DNA from: Tubiluchus corallicola
Lineage: Eukaryota > Priapulida > Priapulimorpha > Priapulimorphida > Tubiluchidae
Length of the DNA stretch: 64,000 bases
Assembly: GCA_030141605.1 (NCBI GenBank)
Contig: JAQGDQ010000157.1
Span: forward strand, 412,766 to 476,765
Reading direction: 5' to 3'
Under the pieces are notes generated by a model. It did not search any database, had not been told where the DNA came from, and saw nothing but the letters and a program-made list of their open reading frames with translations. Shown piece by piece: positions 1 to 27,700 of this stretch. Within the stretch, counting starts at the first letter, position 1. Each line of letters starts with the position of its first letter. Both the position numbers and the translations under genes were made by a program.

Positions 1-686
1 AAATTCTAATACAAAAAATAACAAGGAAGTTTTGTAGTATAGAACCTCAAGTCTGATGGAGTGGCTTACCTTAGTAAATGTGTTATAATGTTTTTCAATT
101 AAGTATCCTTAATGACTAATGTTTAAAGATCATAATAATTTCAATAAAAATAAAAAAATTATTTTGTACATATTTTATTGCCTAAACCAAATAAATTCAA
201 ACATTATATTTCGGTTGATTGGGCCTGGAGACCGCAAAACTTCACAGTCGTCAGCGCTGAAGATATGCCACATTGCCAGCAAAATGCATTACAAACTGCT
301 ATGTAAACGAAATTTTTGCTTTATTTGAACTTTAGCCAAGATTTTTCAGCAGTTTTTGACATTTTTGAGAAAACAAAAGGTAAATTGGATAAATATTAGT
401 AAAACCCCCAGAAAACGTTACTGAAAATTAACCAAAATTTCCGCTGCAAAATTTAATAAAGTCTGCCAAAACCGAAACTTAACCAAAAGCGCAATTATCG
501 GCAAACTGAAACCGAAACGAAAGAAAAAAATTTTGTTTCGGTAACATCCCTGATTTGATCTACACTTTTTTAACATGGATCTAAATAAAAAAGAATTATT
601 TAACAAATGTCTGAACAACAGGATGCCACTGTGCACCAACCAAACAGTTTGCTAATGAGAAAATAAAATAGCTTCTTTGTGTTAGT
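1..686. other. Downstream flank of PGD, no further gene seen
   Basis: AT-rich sequence following the PGD stop codon on the minus strand, including its presumed 3' UTR. A minus-strand AATAAA is present as tttatt near 321, but distance makes it uncertain. No coding similarity was recognised. Confidence 0.5.
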
Positions 687-14443
<13,757 letters not shown>

Positions 14444-14904
14444 TGTTTATGCAAGAATATTCCTCCAAGAAATTTTCTAAATCATACAGTCAACACACCG
14501 CTGCAGCTACAAGTATGTTTACCCTGGACAACGGGCAGTAGGCAGCAGCAGTACTGGCTGAAAAGAACAGAAAAATGCTGAGTCATCAGAGCCTTTCACA
14601 GCCCCGTGGTGGTTTACACCTACAGTTGCTGTCAGTGAAAACTGGGCCACGCAGGAGATTATCAATGTCCAGTGCTTGTATAGATAAGCTACTGAATAAC
14701 GAGTTTGCTAGCTGCAAACTATGTAGTATACTGACCATGTGTAAAAATTCACCATTTTTGAAAATGCTTAGGAGGAAAGCATGATAAAGTGCTATAAAAA
14801 AAATCATTGAAACTTAAAACAATTTTAGAACAATTTATACTAGTAAATGAAACAAACATGTAAAATTACTACTTATCATATAAATTTAGATACAAACGAA
14901 ATTG

Positions 14905-15050
14905 TAAACGAGAAACTAAATCAGAAACATCTAAATCAAATTTTTAGGACGTAAAACTGATTGTTACAATTTGCAAAATGAGAAACTAAATCAGAAAAAT
15001 CAAAATCAAATTTTTAGGGCATAAAACTGATTGTTACAATTTGCACAAAA
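14905..15050. repeat. Tandem duplication of about 72 bp
   Basis: Two adjacent copies starting gagaaactaaatcagaaa and ending ctgattgttacaatttgca, with a few substitutions. Confidence 0.85.
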
Positions 15051-15714
15051 TAATGTAGAAAAGGCACAAATTTAGAATGATCTAAATGTTACCGTGTGAT
15101 ACAGAGGTGAATAGCGTCACACTAGACTGTGTACGTGTGGCCAAGACATTCAGACTGAACTACATGTATTGCAAAACTGTCCAATAGCTCACCATATCGG
15201 AGACAGTTATACTTACATTAACTTTTATGATGTAAATTCATTTTTTAAAACTAACACTCGAATCTCTTAAAATTTGTGTCAGAATGCCAACTGAATATGA
15301 TTAAGATTAATGTTACAATCACTTTACCGTTTTAATTAAGGAGGTTGAATGATGTGTAGTACTGTGTAATGGACAAAAAGACAATTAAAGGATTTACCCT
15401 ATTTGGTGTAAATGAAAATAATTTTTATTAATAAACTACATACATGCATATATACAATTTTGTAGACCAACTGCAATACAAATTGAGTTCACTTTAATAC
15501 TTTAACATTGCTGGAAAGTATACAGCTTTATCAAATGAAGAAATTTTCAGCTATCCATCTTGAAGTACACAAAGCGCCAGATGGCTTGAGTAAAATAAAT
15601 ATTAGCAAAAGAAAAAATTAATATTCAACTGGACATAATTAACTGGCAAGTCGAAACTGTTACCAGTAAGGAAAATAAAATAGTGAACGGTGCAACACTC
15701 CTTCAATTATACAG

Positions 15715-16165
15715 ATATAAAACATGTTTATGCCACTTAACACCTCGTTAGTTAGATATGTACTGGAGTATGGAAATGTAATATATATGACACCTTTTTA
15801 TAATAAAAATATCAACCAGCTGGAAAACGATTAACTTAGAGCAATTACAATACACCTGATGCAGATACACCTGTACAGTATAGCAAGCCTGGAACATAAA
15901 GACTGGTTGCTGGTATTAAAATTACCCAACCAACTCTGTGGAAGGTTCACGGGCGATATGACTGAAGACTATAATACGATGCATACAATACTCCAATAAG
16001 CCTAGAAAGAACTGAAGAAAACAGAACTAGAAGGAAATTGATACAAGTCAAAGTAAGAAGCATTTCTTCGATGTGACAGAACCACGGATATGTAATATGC
16101 TACCGGAACACGTGGTGGTGCACGCTTTATTAAATACCTTCAAGAGTAGCAGTAGTAGTAGTATG
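15715..16165 (+). mobile_element. LINE remnant (reverse transcriptase C-terminal part), multiple stops
   Basis: Plus-strand translation reads LEYGNVIYMTPFYNKNINQL, then fragments resembling the RxLRGDMIEVYK block (CGRFTGDMTEDYN), with interrupting stops. This is the conserved thumb and C-terminal region of CR1/Jockey-type non-LTR retrotransposons. It ends near an agtagtagt simple-repeat tail. A decayed fossil. Confidence 0.7.
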
Positions 16166-17456
16166 TATGTATGCATTATCGAAACTTTACAAAAAAAACG
16201 ACATTAGCCATTCGCTATTTTCGATAAGTCCTTTGGAAAAACACGTAGAGTCTATAATTACATTCACAGCACAACTCCAAAGACTACTTTAGTAGGCAGT
16301 TACAATGAAACAGACTTTAGTTTTTCAATAGAACCGAAAAATAGTGCACATTCAGAAAAACACAGTTTATATAAATGTTGAGCAATGACAAGAACGTCAA
16401 CAGTTATATTCATTTCCTGTGCTCCATTATGCCAATTGATAATGCCATGGCTATGGTATGGATGAGGACAAGCACTGGTAAATGGGAAAAGAAAATCAAT
16501 CTTTTCATTGGCAATAGTATAGAATATAATAATATTATGAAAATTTCTTCAATACGAAACTACCACTATACTAACCACCTGAGAAGCCTCACGCTTTACA
16601 GTTTATAGTAAACCCAAATATCCATGTCAATCATGTGGTATACCAGGCGTGACTAATGAACTCATCAAGCAGCAAACAGTTTCTTTAATTCTTCAATTCA
16701 CTGCGGTTTATAGGTGAGTTGACCATGTATTACGGAATGGACCAAACCGTTACATCAGGCACTCTTGAATTAGTACACAAAAAATGAACGGTTATGGGAT
16801 TCGAAATGATAAGCTAACTTTGCTTGGAAAACCTAGACAATTTAGCAGAAAACTTTTTTATTACTAATAATTATTATAAGAGAATCACTAAAAATCACTT
16901 TGTATGAGAAAACCTAAAAAAGTTTCCGCATCGTGGTTATTTCGCGCGAATGGCGAAAACTACATGGTAAGTTAGAGCAGAAAGTCTGAAAAGTGTGTCA
17001 AAGTTCGAGGAATTTTGAAAGTTCCCAAAAGGTTGAAAATAATGTTCATGCGGGTAGTAAACTACCCCTAGACTCGGATACCTTTTTTGTTATACCTGTC
17101 GGTGGCTAAGGTACAGCGGCAATGAAAACATTAATATAATCTTTATTCGCAGATATTACCGTAGAGCGACAGGTCGAAGCCTATAACTATAGCCGTTTTG
17201 CTCATAGTTATTTCTGTCGTTAAACCTCTGTTAATCATTTTATCTTACGTTTTCTCTCGCGTTTTATGTTTTCTTCAAGTGTCAAATAAAAACAACCACT
17301 TCAATTAACTGGCTGTAACTGCACTGTTACCTCGACAGTAAGCAGTCATTTATTAAATCCTGAGGACCTGAACACACGAGCTAAGAGTCACGAAAGTTAG
17401 TGTTTTGCAACGCACGGCAAAGGAGTTTTTACCTTCATCTGCCGGACTTAACGCAC

Positions 17457-18100
17457 AAGAAAACCCTCAACTTACATAAGGCTTAAAAAATTTTTCTTGA
17501 AATTTGTCAGTTTATACCACTTATATACTGCCTTTTTGCATGTTAGACTTACATTGGCAGTAACGCTGTATAGAACCTGTAAATTTAAACTCCTGCGATG
17601 ACCGTTAGACTCGGCCATTTTGACGAAAAGTCGTATGAAACAGTTTAGATAATAAGTTTGAAAAAATAATCAGAGCATTCGTAGCGCACACGTCACTAAC
17701 TGAGTAAAATTTTAAATTACTGTATCTTGTCAATAAGATTAAAAATACGTGGTGAAAGCATTTTAAATAATTAATAATTTCCTTTTCTAGTTACATAACT
17801 CTTTCAAGCAGGTAAGCGACATGCTAAGTAATATAATTTTGCATGGAAAGTTTTTTTGGGACATAGTTTAACATTTACTTTTCTTCCCCTGACTTGCATT
17901 GTGCGTATATGACGACATGTAATGGCGCCGTCGGAACAGTTTTCCGGGAGATTTAAAAGGAAACAAACAAAAATTCCTTCTAAGATATGTACGATATACG
18001 CATAAAATTCCTATAAAGTAATATAATTTTTTAAGACGATTTTTCTGAAACCTACATCAGGTACCCATTTTCTTGTCTTTTAATGCAACACTTCACTTGT
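17457..18100 (-). repeat. Dispersed repeat, copy 2 (upstream of ATM)
   Basis: Inverted partner of the repeat in PGD intron 6. It ends about 660 bp before the ATM start codon, so it may contribute to the 5' flank or UTR intron of ATM. Confidence 0.75.
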
Positions 18101-18737
18101 CATTGTTATTCATGAGTATTCTCTTTGGAAAACATTTCTCACAAAAGTGAACAGTTGTTGCTTAGTGACAGCAGCTTTAAAACATTAATTTTGTAAAGCA
18201 AATAAGCATGTTTGAAGTTTGAACAGTAGTTTATCACATGGCATAAGATCGTGAAGTATCATATGAATCTGAATAATAAATTCTATTGCATAATTTACTA
18301 TTATGTTGAAAAGTGTCTTACTAAAAAACTAAATAAACTAGAACCTCGATACAATTTGGTGCAATTTGTGTTTGTACTTAGCTGTCTCTTAACAATTTTA
18401 TTATCACTATTAACAGGCTTTTTAACATGCCACCTACACATGCCGTGTACTGCATCACCAATGCTCAGAAGTCAGAAGTCCTAGCAAAACTAAAGTAGCA
18501 GCCTATTGCTATGCCAGTACTTTCCTATAGTAATTGTAATTGCCAAACTCAACTACTTTTTAAAAAAAGTAATTGCAGAGGCATCGGCACTACTTTTCAG
18601 TAGTGCTAAATTGCATTTGTAGTGGTACTATATTTTAAAAGTAATTTAGTCAACACTGAATATAATTATTTGTTTGATTTCACTAAGAATTTTCTGCAAA
18701 ATACTATTCTTTGCCATTAACATTAACCATTAACGAA

Positions 18738-18755
18738 GAATTTTGGCTGTTTCAG
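18738..18755 (+). promoter_or_regulatory. Probable 3' splice acceptor of a 5'-UTR intron of ATM
   Basis: A pyrimidine-rich tract ending in tttcag stands 4 nt before the ATM start codon, with possible branch sites (taac) about 20-30 nt upstream. The first coding exon would begin at 18756. The matching donor and 5' exon were not located; they may lie anywhere in the 4.3 kb towards PGD. This is inferred from sequence only. Confidence 0.6.
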
Positions 18756-18759
18756 TATT

Positions 18760-21700
18760 ATGTCAAGTCTACAGGACCTGATTGTGTGCTGTCAACAGCT
18801 CAACGCAGACAAAGTGTCTGAAAGAAAGCGGCAGATGGAGAGACTACGACATCTGCTCTCGCATTTGCAACTTGTGAGAGTTCTTGACAAAAATTCAGAC
18901 TCGTCAAGCCATGCAAGCAAGAGCACCTGCACTTGGGATAACATTTTAACCAGCGTCCAAACAATGATTGAAAGGGAAGCTAATCTGATGGAAAATGCCA
19001 AACTGAGGGGTAGCAAAACAAATTCGGCTTCAGCTGCAGCAAAGAAAAGAAAGGAGTGCATGTCGTTGCTTAAATTTGTTATACTGACGGCTAACAAACG
19101 TGGGACTCGTCTTTCTTGTCCGGAGATCATGACTCATATAATGGCAGCGCTGACGAATGAGTACACAAATAAGATTTTTGGATCTGACTACAGCAAGATT
19201 TTGGCCAAAGAAGTGTTGCCAAATCGAAATTACATTACCGAAATAAGTGTAAAGACATGGGATAAGTTACTAGAAATATATATAGAGAAAATAGTGGATA
19301 CAGAAAATGATGCTCCCGTTGGCACAGACAGGGTTTTGTTTTCTTCCATTCTGTGTATGGTTGTTCAACGTGCGGTAGTGCAAATTTCCATTAAACCCAA
19401 AATGATCACTGGCATAACAGCTGCACTGAAAAATCTGAGACTCGAAAAAAATCATGTGGTGGTGGAAAATTTGCTGGCTGCTGTTAACTGCCTGTGCAAG
19501 GCATTAGCGTTTGAGTGTCGAAACATGATCTGTAAACTAGGTGAAACCGTCTTTACTTCAGTGTTGTACTTTTTCACCATTCAAGTTTCTGAGTCACTCC
19601 GGCATGAAGTTGTGGAGTTTATGCAACTACAGATGTCTGTGCATCACCCCTTAGGTGTTAAACAGGTTGACGATGGTGCATTAGCAATTGATATTGAAGT
19701 GTGGAATTGCCACTTGCGTCACTTGTATGAAGCTTTATATAACGAAATATTTACAAAGAGCTCTCGTGGCAGTGCAAGCGGCAGTCTATCACCAGGTGTT
19801 GTGGATCTGGCTTCTAGTGTTTTTCATCAAGTTTTGACGGAGACATGCTCAGCCATTGATGTAACACAGTTATCAGGATGTCAGACATCAATGTCTACTG
19901 GGAGCAGCAAAAAACGAAGGCGAATTGAAACAGGTTGGGACATGTTGCGTAACCAAATTAATTCTCTGAAAAAGTCTAAGCAGGTTATACCATGGTTACA
20001 ATTATTGCATGGGATATTAGTGACATACTCAAGTGATTTACCAAGTAGCGAGCTTTTACCATTTCTTACTACAGTACATGATACATTATCAGAAAACAAG
20101 ATACCTGAGTTATCTGACTGGCTGTTTCTATGTCTTTCAGCGCTAGGGAAATGCGAGGCACATTTTCCTGCTGGTATGTTGGATAAAGATGTGTGTAAAA
20201 GCCGCTGGGCAGCTATTTGGGCAACAACAGTTAGATATGTGGCTGCTTTCCATAATCGGGAAGGTATGAACCTTCTCTCAAGGATTATACAATTACAGCT
20301 ATTCCATCCTGACAAAAAATTGTTCCATATGTTTCTTTCTATGGTTTGCCCTGTGACTTGGGAGGCACTCAATGTTTTATCTGTATACTTAGATTGTTTT
20401 AGCTTACCTGAAAAGTTTGAACCAGACAGTTTGTCAGTTGGAGAAGGTCAGCCTTATGATGGCAGATACATTCTTCGTTTTAAGCTGTTAAAGTGGCTTT
20501 TGAGGTATGAAGTGATAACTTATTTGCATGACAGTGATACTAAGTCACTTTTGGCAAGTGTATTGTTTAGGTTATGTTTGAAGTATCCAAGTGAAAGTAT
20601 TACTACCATTGTTAAAAAAAATGGTAGAGGCAAGTGGTCAAAACAGGTTGAAGAAAACTACCTCAGAATTGCATTTCATAATAACAAAACTGTGATAAAC
20701 CAAACATTTTCAAATACTGGAGTGCCGAATAGCCTGCTATTAGATCTTCAGCGCGAGTTACATAGCACACTCGTTGAAAGTGGTAAAATCCTAATGCAGA
20801 AATGCCTGTATGATGATCCACTAAAGTCACTCTGTAAGTTAGTTTGTTTCTGTGGTCTGGTAACAAGAATTCTCCAGATGCAAGTTTGTCACGGTGTTTT
20901 TTGTGCAGACAATTTGCCAAATTTTGTTTTAGAGAAGTTAGTGTTGAAAATGCTGGAATCAATTGTACATTTTTTGAAAGTCTGTGAACCGCTAGAGACT
21001 GACAAAACTTTAGTTGCAGATGCAGTCAGTGTGATACCTGAATTTTGGTTTGATGTTCAAGAACAACGTATGAATGCTCAGCTTAGTCGATCATGTATGA
21101 GTGCTGACCTGCTGGAATGGTTATTGCAGCAGGCAACGCGATTTGTTGAGGAAACACAAAGATGTGACGTTTTAGAAGAAACAGAAATGGATGACTTTGA
21201 CAAAATACTTGACTTTCCAAGCAATATAACGAAAGTTCCTAATGATAGTCTTTTTGACATTAACCATGATGATAATGATACGCTTGCTTCCCAGTGTTCC
21301 GAAATGTCACTCAGTTCCCAACAGAGTGCATTTAACATGGATTGTGATCCATTATCTGATGAAACTGTGACAAAGATGCAGAAATTGCAGTTGGCATGCA
21401 TGAGCGTACTGTGCAAGTACTGCATAAATGAAGACAGTATTGATGTTGTTCAACTGAGTGGCTCTAGCTCTGGTGTCGTAAAGACAAAACTGCTAGCTAT
21501 GCTAGATAAATATGACAAAGGCAGGGCTGCTCATCTTCATATGCTGATAACTATAGTTTCAGGCTTAACAACTGAGAATCACAAATTAAATGATCGGGAG
21601 TTAGGAATACTCCTTGAAAAGCTGCAAACAGCACTGAAAGAATATTACCGTAATCAAACAGTTGTATCTCGTCTATTGGATATACTTAATGATTGCATAC

Positions 21701-24700
21701 CTCGTGTGTTTTGTCCCACCAGCTCCATTTTTGAAAAATGCCAAGAATCAGTTTTGTTTCTCATAGGTGTATTTTGGAATATGTGGAAAGCATCACCATA
21801 TCTGCCACCTACCAATACAAAACTTGCAGTTGCCAAATGTATAACGACTGTTATCAACTCGTCGAATAATGCCTGGGAATTGCATCTTAAGCATAAGGAT
21901 GGTAGAGGAGTCTCTGTACTTTGTGAATATCCTTTCTTCTTTCAATGTAGAGAATATCTTGTGCAAATTTTGGTCATTGAAAGCTTGCCAAAACTTTTTG
22001 GAGTTGACATGTATACGGGTGAGTACAACATGAACAAAGAACAACAACTTAAGCTTTTTGATGACATATGCAACAGGCTGAAAGAATCTTTAAACTCAGT
22101 TGAACATCTAAAAGGTAATGAGAAGAAGGACCAAACCACCAACAAACAGTATGTTATTTTAAAAACACTTAGAAATATTGCTATATCAAGCCCAGCTTTG
22201 GAGAAACGAGTTGTCTTGATGCTGTGTATGATTTTTGCAGAATATGGTATTACGCTTGATATGACACGAAAAGTGTTGCAGGACATAGCAGTTGAGTTGC
22301 ATTATCCAGATGTGCAAGCATACATGCTAAGTCACCTGCCTTACTTACTTCATGATTTTTTGTCCAAAAATATTGCTATCAGTAGCTTCCCATGTAAACT
22401 ATTCCTGCATAATAGCACAAAATCATTTTTCAAGGAATATTATAAAAGCATTGTACCTTATCTTGTTATGCACGATTTTTTGAAAGAAGTAAAAGAACTG
22501 GCAGCAGATATTTCGATGGAGTACAAACTTGTTCTTCAAGAATGTTTTCCGACGGTTGTTGCACACATACTACCTTTTTTTGTTATGACGTCAGACCCTC
22601 ATACTAGCATGAAATACGAAGAACTTGATATCCAAGATGCAATTCTCTGTTATAATAAGTATGAGAAAGATCTTGGAGGTGATGCTGTTCAGGATAATTT
22701 ACTGACAACAAATGTAGCTGAAGTGGTTTTTCAGCTGTTGATGTTACTTGATTTTAGTAAAAGTGACAGAATACGTGCAGAATTTACCACGAAACTTGAT
22801 TTTCTTGCTCCAGAGTTAAATCCTCCTTGTTTTGAAGGTTCTGTTATAGCAGCAGCCTTGGACTACTTGACCACATGCGGAAAAAAGGACGGGAATTCAA
22901 CTCTGGTTATGCTTTTGGCCAAAAAAGTGGACGATATTCAGAAGATTATCTGCAAACTGGCATCGGCTATAGCAAGGTCTCATACAAAATTTGAGCGTTT
23001 TAGAATACTATTAATGTATAAACTGTTTGTTACAATGCTAATGCAAGAACTTCCATCTGGATTGGGAGGAAGTTGGAGTTTTGTGTTAAAGAGCACCATT
23101 TATACACTTTGCCATGTTATCAGCCAGTTAAATTTGTCGAAGTTGAGCATGTTGGACTGTAATATTGGGTTAGTTTCTTTTCAGCTTTTAGAAGTTATAT
23201 GCACTTCTGCATTGAAATTTTGCAAGCAAGAGGTGGAACGCCATCTGCCTTATATTACAAGCACCATTGTGCCGTTAATTATGCAGAATGAGAGTCACTT
23301 GGTAAGTGAGAAGGCTTTCGCATTGTTGGAGCTGCTTGTAGTAGATAATGGTGCCTTATTAAGCCATGCTATTAAAATACTCGACCCCTTTCCCTGTACT
23401 GAAGCTTTTGAAAGACTTCACGAAGCCCACAAAAAGTTTAAATATGAAAATCGGCTTCTCTCACTAGAAGAAGAAATTGAATTGTTTGTTAATTCAGAGT
23501 TAAACAGTAAACGGAATTCTCGCATGGAAAGCCTCAAATTTCTTTGTCATCAGTTGGGTACTAGGATGCCTGAGCTAATTTTTTTGGCCGAAACATATAC
23601 AAAACAGCAGCCTGATAATGTACTTCCAAAACTAATATGTGAGTTGATTAATATATGCAAGTGTAGCAGTGAACTTGGTATAAGGAGAGAGGCAGCAAAA
23701 TGTTTGGGACATATAGGAGTTCCAGATATGTTAGCCATGTTGTTACTTCCAAATGAAAACACAAAAACCATTTTGAAGGCTATTAAAATAGAAGGCATTG
23801 AAGCTGAATGGGATTTCTCCTTTAGTAGGAAGTATTTGTTACTTCATGTTTTGGCTAACTATCTGACAGATCCAGACATCACTGTGGTTACAGCTGCATG
23901 TTCAGTCGTAAAGCAAATTTTGGCTACGAAATTGGGACAGGACTTTATGTTGCAGTATGCACAAACTCAAGATAGTCATCTTTTACAGCTATTGACTCCT
24001 TTTAAGTCAACGAAAAAAGCTGATAAGAAAAAGCATGTACAGAATGAAGCTACCTTCTTATCGTTTGTTAATTCAGAAGCACTTTGGATGCCTGAATTTT
24101 CCACACATTCCAAATGGATAACTAATCTAGTGTGTGCATTAATCAATAGCTCAGCTGTCGCAGATGAGGTGCTACTTGCACTGGAACCTGTCTGTAAAAC
24201 TAAAGTTGAGTTTTGTGAAATGGTAGTACCATATCTCGTTCATGATATTCTCAGTTCCAATAGTGATACTTTTAGAGAAGTCATTTCACAGCAATTTCGA
24301 AACTTCTTTGCAGCCCATTGTGGATGCACAAGTCAAAGAAGTCGCTCTGTGACTCCATCAGTTTTAGGTGTAACTGAAGCGGCACCAGTCTACATGTGCA
24401 CAGAAAGTCTAAGAGTGATGCTTAATGTCGTGCAACATTTACGTTGCCAACAACAAAATTTTAACAGACAGGGTTTATCTACTCCTTGGGATAATAACTT
24501 CTGGATTGAGGTGGATTATCTGCATTTGGCAAAAGCTGCTCATTACTGTTCATCTGATTTTTCCTCTGTTTTATTCATGGAAATCTGGTATGGTGTTCAG
24601 AGGAATCCTTTGCAACACCAGAAATCGGGATCTGAAAGTGAAGATGGAGCTAAATTTGGTGATTCATTTTTCGTGTCACAACTGGATTCTATAGGTTCTT

Positions 24701-27700
24701 CAAACAATGATATTGACAGCCATGGCTTGTTACTAGAGGCGTACAAAACCATTGGTGATCCCGATTCTGTCTATGGTTGTGTTGTTGATCGGCTTACAGA
24801 TGCTACTACTCGAATAAATATGTATGAATTTGAAAGAAAATCAGAATGGGCTCTTGGGAGTTATTACAATTTACCAAGTAAAGCTGGCATCACTTGTCAG
24901 AACTCGATTGGCATTTATAAAGCAATGCAAAATATGGGTCTTTATCAGATTCTTAATGAGCATTTGGGTAAAATTAAGACAAGTTGCTCTGCTGAGGATG
25001 ATGAAATAAAGGAACTTCAATTTGAGTGTGCTTGGAGAAATTGCCAGTGGGATTTAGATAGCAGACATGCGTCACAAAATACTGGAATGCATGAAGCAAT
25101 ATATAGCTCTTTGCAAGCTATTAAGGATAATGACGCTTCTTTTGCTGATGAATTTATTTCTTCTGGTAGGGAGGCTGCAATGTCAACTTTATGTCACATT
25201 AGTTTAGAGTCTGTAAGAAATGTTTGTCCAGTACTGTGCAATTTGCAATGCTTGTTGGAAATTGAAGAAATTGTTAGTGTTATTTCAGGTGATTTCCCCA
25301 TACAGAAGGTAATTGACCAATGGTTGAAGAGGAATAGTATGAATTGCAAAGACTATGATTTTGTGGAGCCTATAATTTCACTTCGCTGTCTGCTGTTGTC
25401 ACAGGTGATAAATACTTCTGTGATAAGTGACAGAGAAGTAAAGAGCTCTGTGCAACGAGCTTTGATAGATAATTTGATATTTAAAACTAGAATAGCTAGG
25501 GAAGCTGGATTGACTCAAGTAGCAGAGAATACAATGCATTTGTTGAAAGAATTGCATAATGCATATTCCTTAACGTCAATGTCATGGCGATTGGAAGAAG
25601 CTTTGATTTACTGGGCAAGGTCAGATCATGACACTGCTCTTTGTTTCCTCAAATCACTAGTGGAAGATCTGCTGGAGCAGTATGAGGGTAATATGTTGGG
25701 TGAGGGTAGCGCTTCGCTTTACCCACAGTCATTATGTGTGTATGCGGAGTGGCTTTCCACTACTCGGTATAAGCATCCTAGAGTTATAATGGAAAACTAT
25801 TTGGAAAAAGCAGTGGTAGTGGTAGAAAACTTGGCACTTGAAGGCACAATTGTGGTAGATGCATATTTAGCACTTGCACGCTATGCTGACCAACAGTATT
25901 CCGAGAGAGTCAAGTACATCAAATCTAGCACTTTTGAATCTAAGAGAGCACTGATTGAAAAAAGCAAAAATGATGCCAAGTTGATCATCCAGTACAAACA
26001 ACAAGGTGATGGCAATCAGAATATCACTGTGCCCCAGAGGGCACTAAGAACAATTGAAAAGCAGAGCGAGATTGACAAAATTGAAATAGATGAACTGCTT
26101 AATTCTAAAAATGAGCTTTTAGTAAAAGCCGTGCATAATTATCTCAAAGTTTTACGTGCAGGTGACGAGCATGATCTACGCATTTTCCGTTTAATTTCTC
26201 TTTGGTTTGACAATATCAAGAACCCTGTTGTAAATAATGTAATGAATGATGATTTGCAAGAAATAAAGAGCAGCAAATTTTTGGTGTTGATGTATCAACT
26301 AGCAGCTAGAATGACAGTGAAAAAATCTGATGGGGATATATTTCAATCAACATTGGAGGGTCTAATTCGAAGAACTGTTATTGACCATCCTCATCACACA
26401 TTGTCTATTATTTTGGCATTAGCAAATTCAAATAAAGATAATTTATTAGCTCAAGAAAGTGCCTCATCAAGCAGGGGAAGACGAAAGTCCAAAGAAGTGA
26501 CAAATGTCAGAATAAATGAAGAAGAACGAGTTTTGGCTGCAAAAAATTTGCTATTTTCATTAAAATCTCATTGTGGTCAGTTGATTACTGATATGGAATT
26601 GCTGTCGAACACCTTCATCGCATTTGCTTACTTGGATGTAAGAAAGTACAAAAATGAACAGAACAAGGCTCTTGGTATCCCCAAAGAATACTCACTTTTG
26701 GCAACACAAAGGTTCAGAAATGTTTCTGTTCCAATTGTGGAAATACCTGTTGATGATTCATGTCAGTATAAGAATGTTGTTACCATTCATGGTTTTAAAC
26801 ATACATTTTCGCTTGCCGGAGGAATAAATTTGCCAAAAATTCTTACCTGTATAGGCACTGATGGTAAACACAGAAGACTTCTCGTTAAAGGCAATGATGA
26901 CCTGCGACAGGATGCTGTAATGGAACAGGTTTTTGGCATTGTTAACATGCTTTTGCGTTGTCGAGACGAAACCAGAAATAGGCAGTTATCAATTCGTCAA
27001 TATAAAGTTGTTCCTTTATCTCAGAGAAGTGGTTTGTTGGAATGGTGTGAAGGAACTACACCATTTGGAATGTATTTAATAGGTTCTGATAATGAAAGTG
27101 GGGCTCATAAACGATATCACCCTAGTGGATGGACAGGAAAGGAATGTCGCAAAGCTATGTATGAGCTGCCTGGAACCAAGTACGAGAGGTTTCTGACTAT
27201 ATGCAAGAATTTTCCACCCGTGTTCAGACATTTCTTTTTTGAAAAGTTCCTTGACCCTGCCATATGGTTTGAAAGACGAATAACATATACCCGAAGCGTG
27301 GCCACAAATTCTATAATAGGTTATGTGCTCGGACTTGGTGACCGACATGTGCAGAACATATTGATTGACTGCAATACAGCAGAAATGATTCACATTGACT
27401 TAGGGGTAGCATTTGAGCAAGGAAAAATACTGCCCACTCCTGAAACTGTCCCGTTCCGGTTAACTAGAGATGTAATTGATGGCATGGGAATAACTGGTAC
27501 TGAAGGAGTTTTTAGAAGATGTTGTGAGAAAACAATGCAAGTTTTGCACAATTCACAAGAAGCAATTATGACTATTGTTGAAGTTCTACTGTACGATCCA
27601 TTGTATGTATGGAATCTTAGCCCTTTAAAGGCATTTGCTATTCAGCATGATCGAGATGAAAGTGCTATAGACGTTTTCGATAATGGAGGTCATGGTGATG

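Larger units (their letters stand above)
14444..18737. other. PGD-ATM divergent intergenic region
   Basis: About 4.3 kb between the two start codons, presumably holding both promoters. Contents seen: a short tandem duplication (14905-15050), a LINE remnant (15.7-16.2 kb), the dispersed repeat (17.5-18.1 kb) and a stretch of taatt/agtactac words near 18530-18655. No further gene was recognised, and I cannot place either transcription start. Confidence 0.5.

Noticed and set aside
18792-27393. Many antisense and out-of-frame ORFs within ATM
   Set aside because: Shadows of the 3,043-codon kinase frame without recognisable domains.
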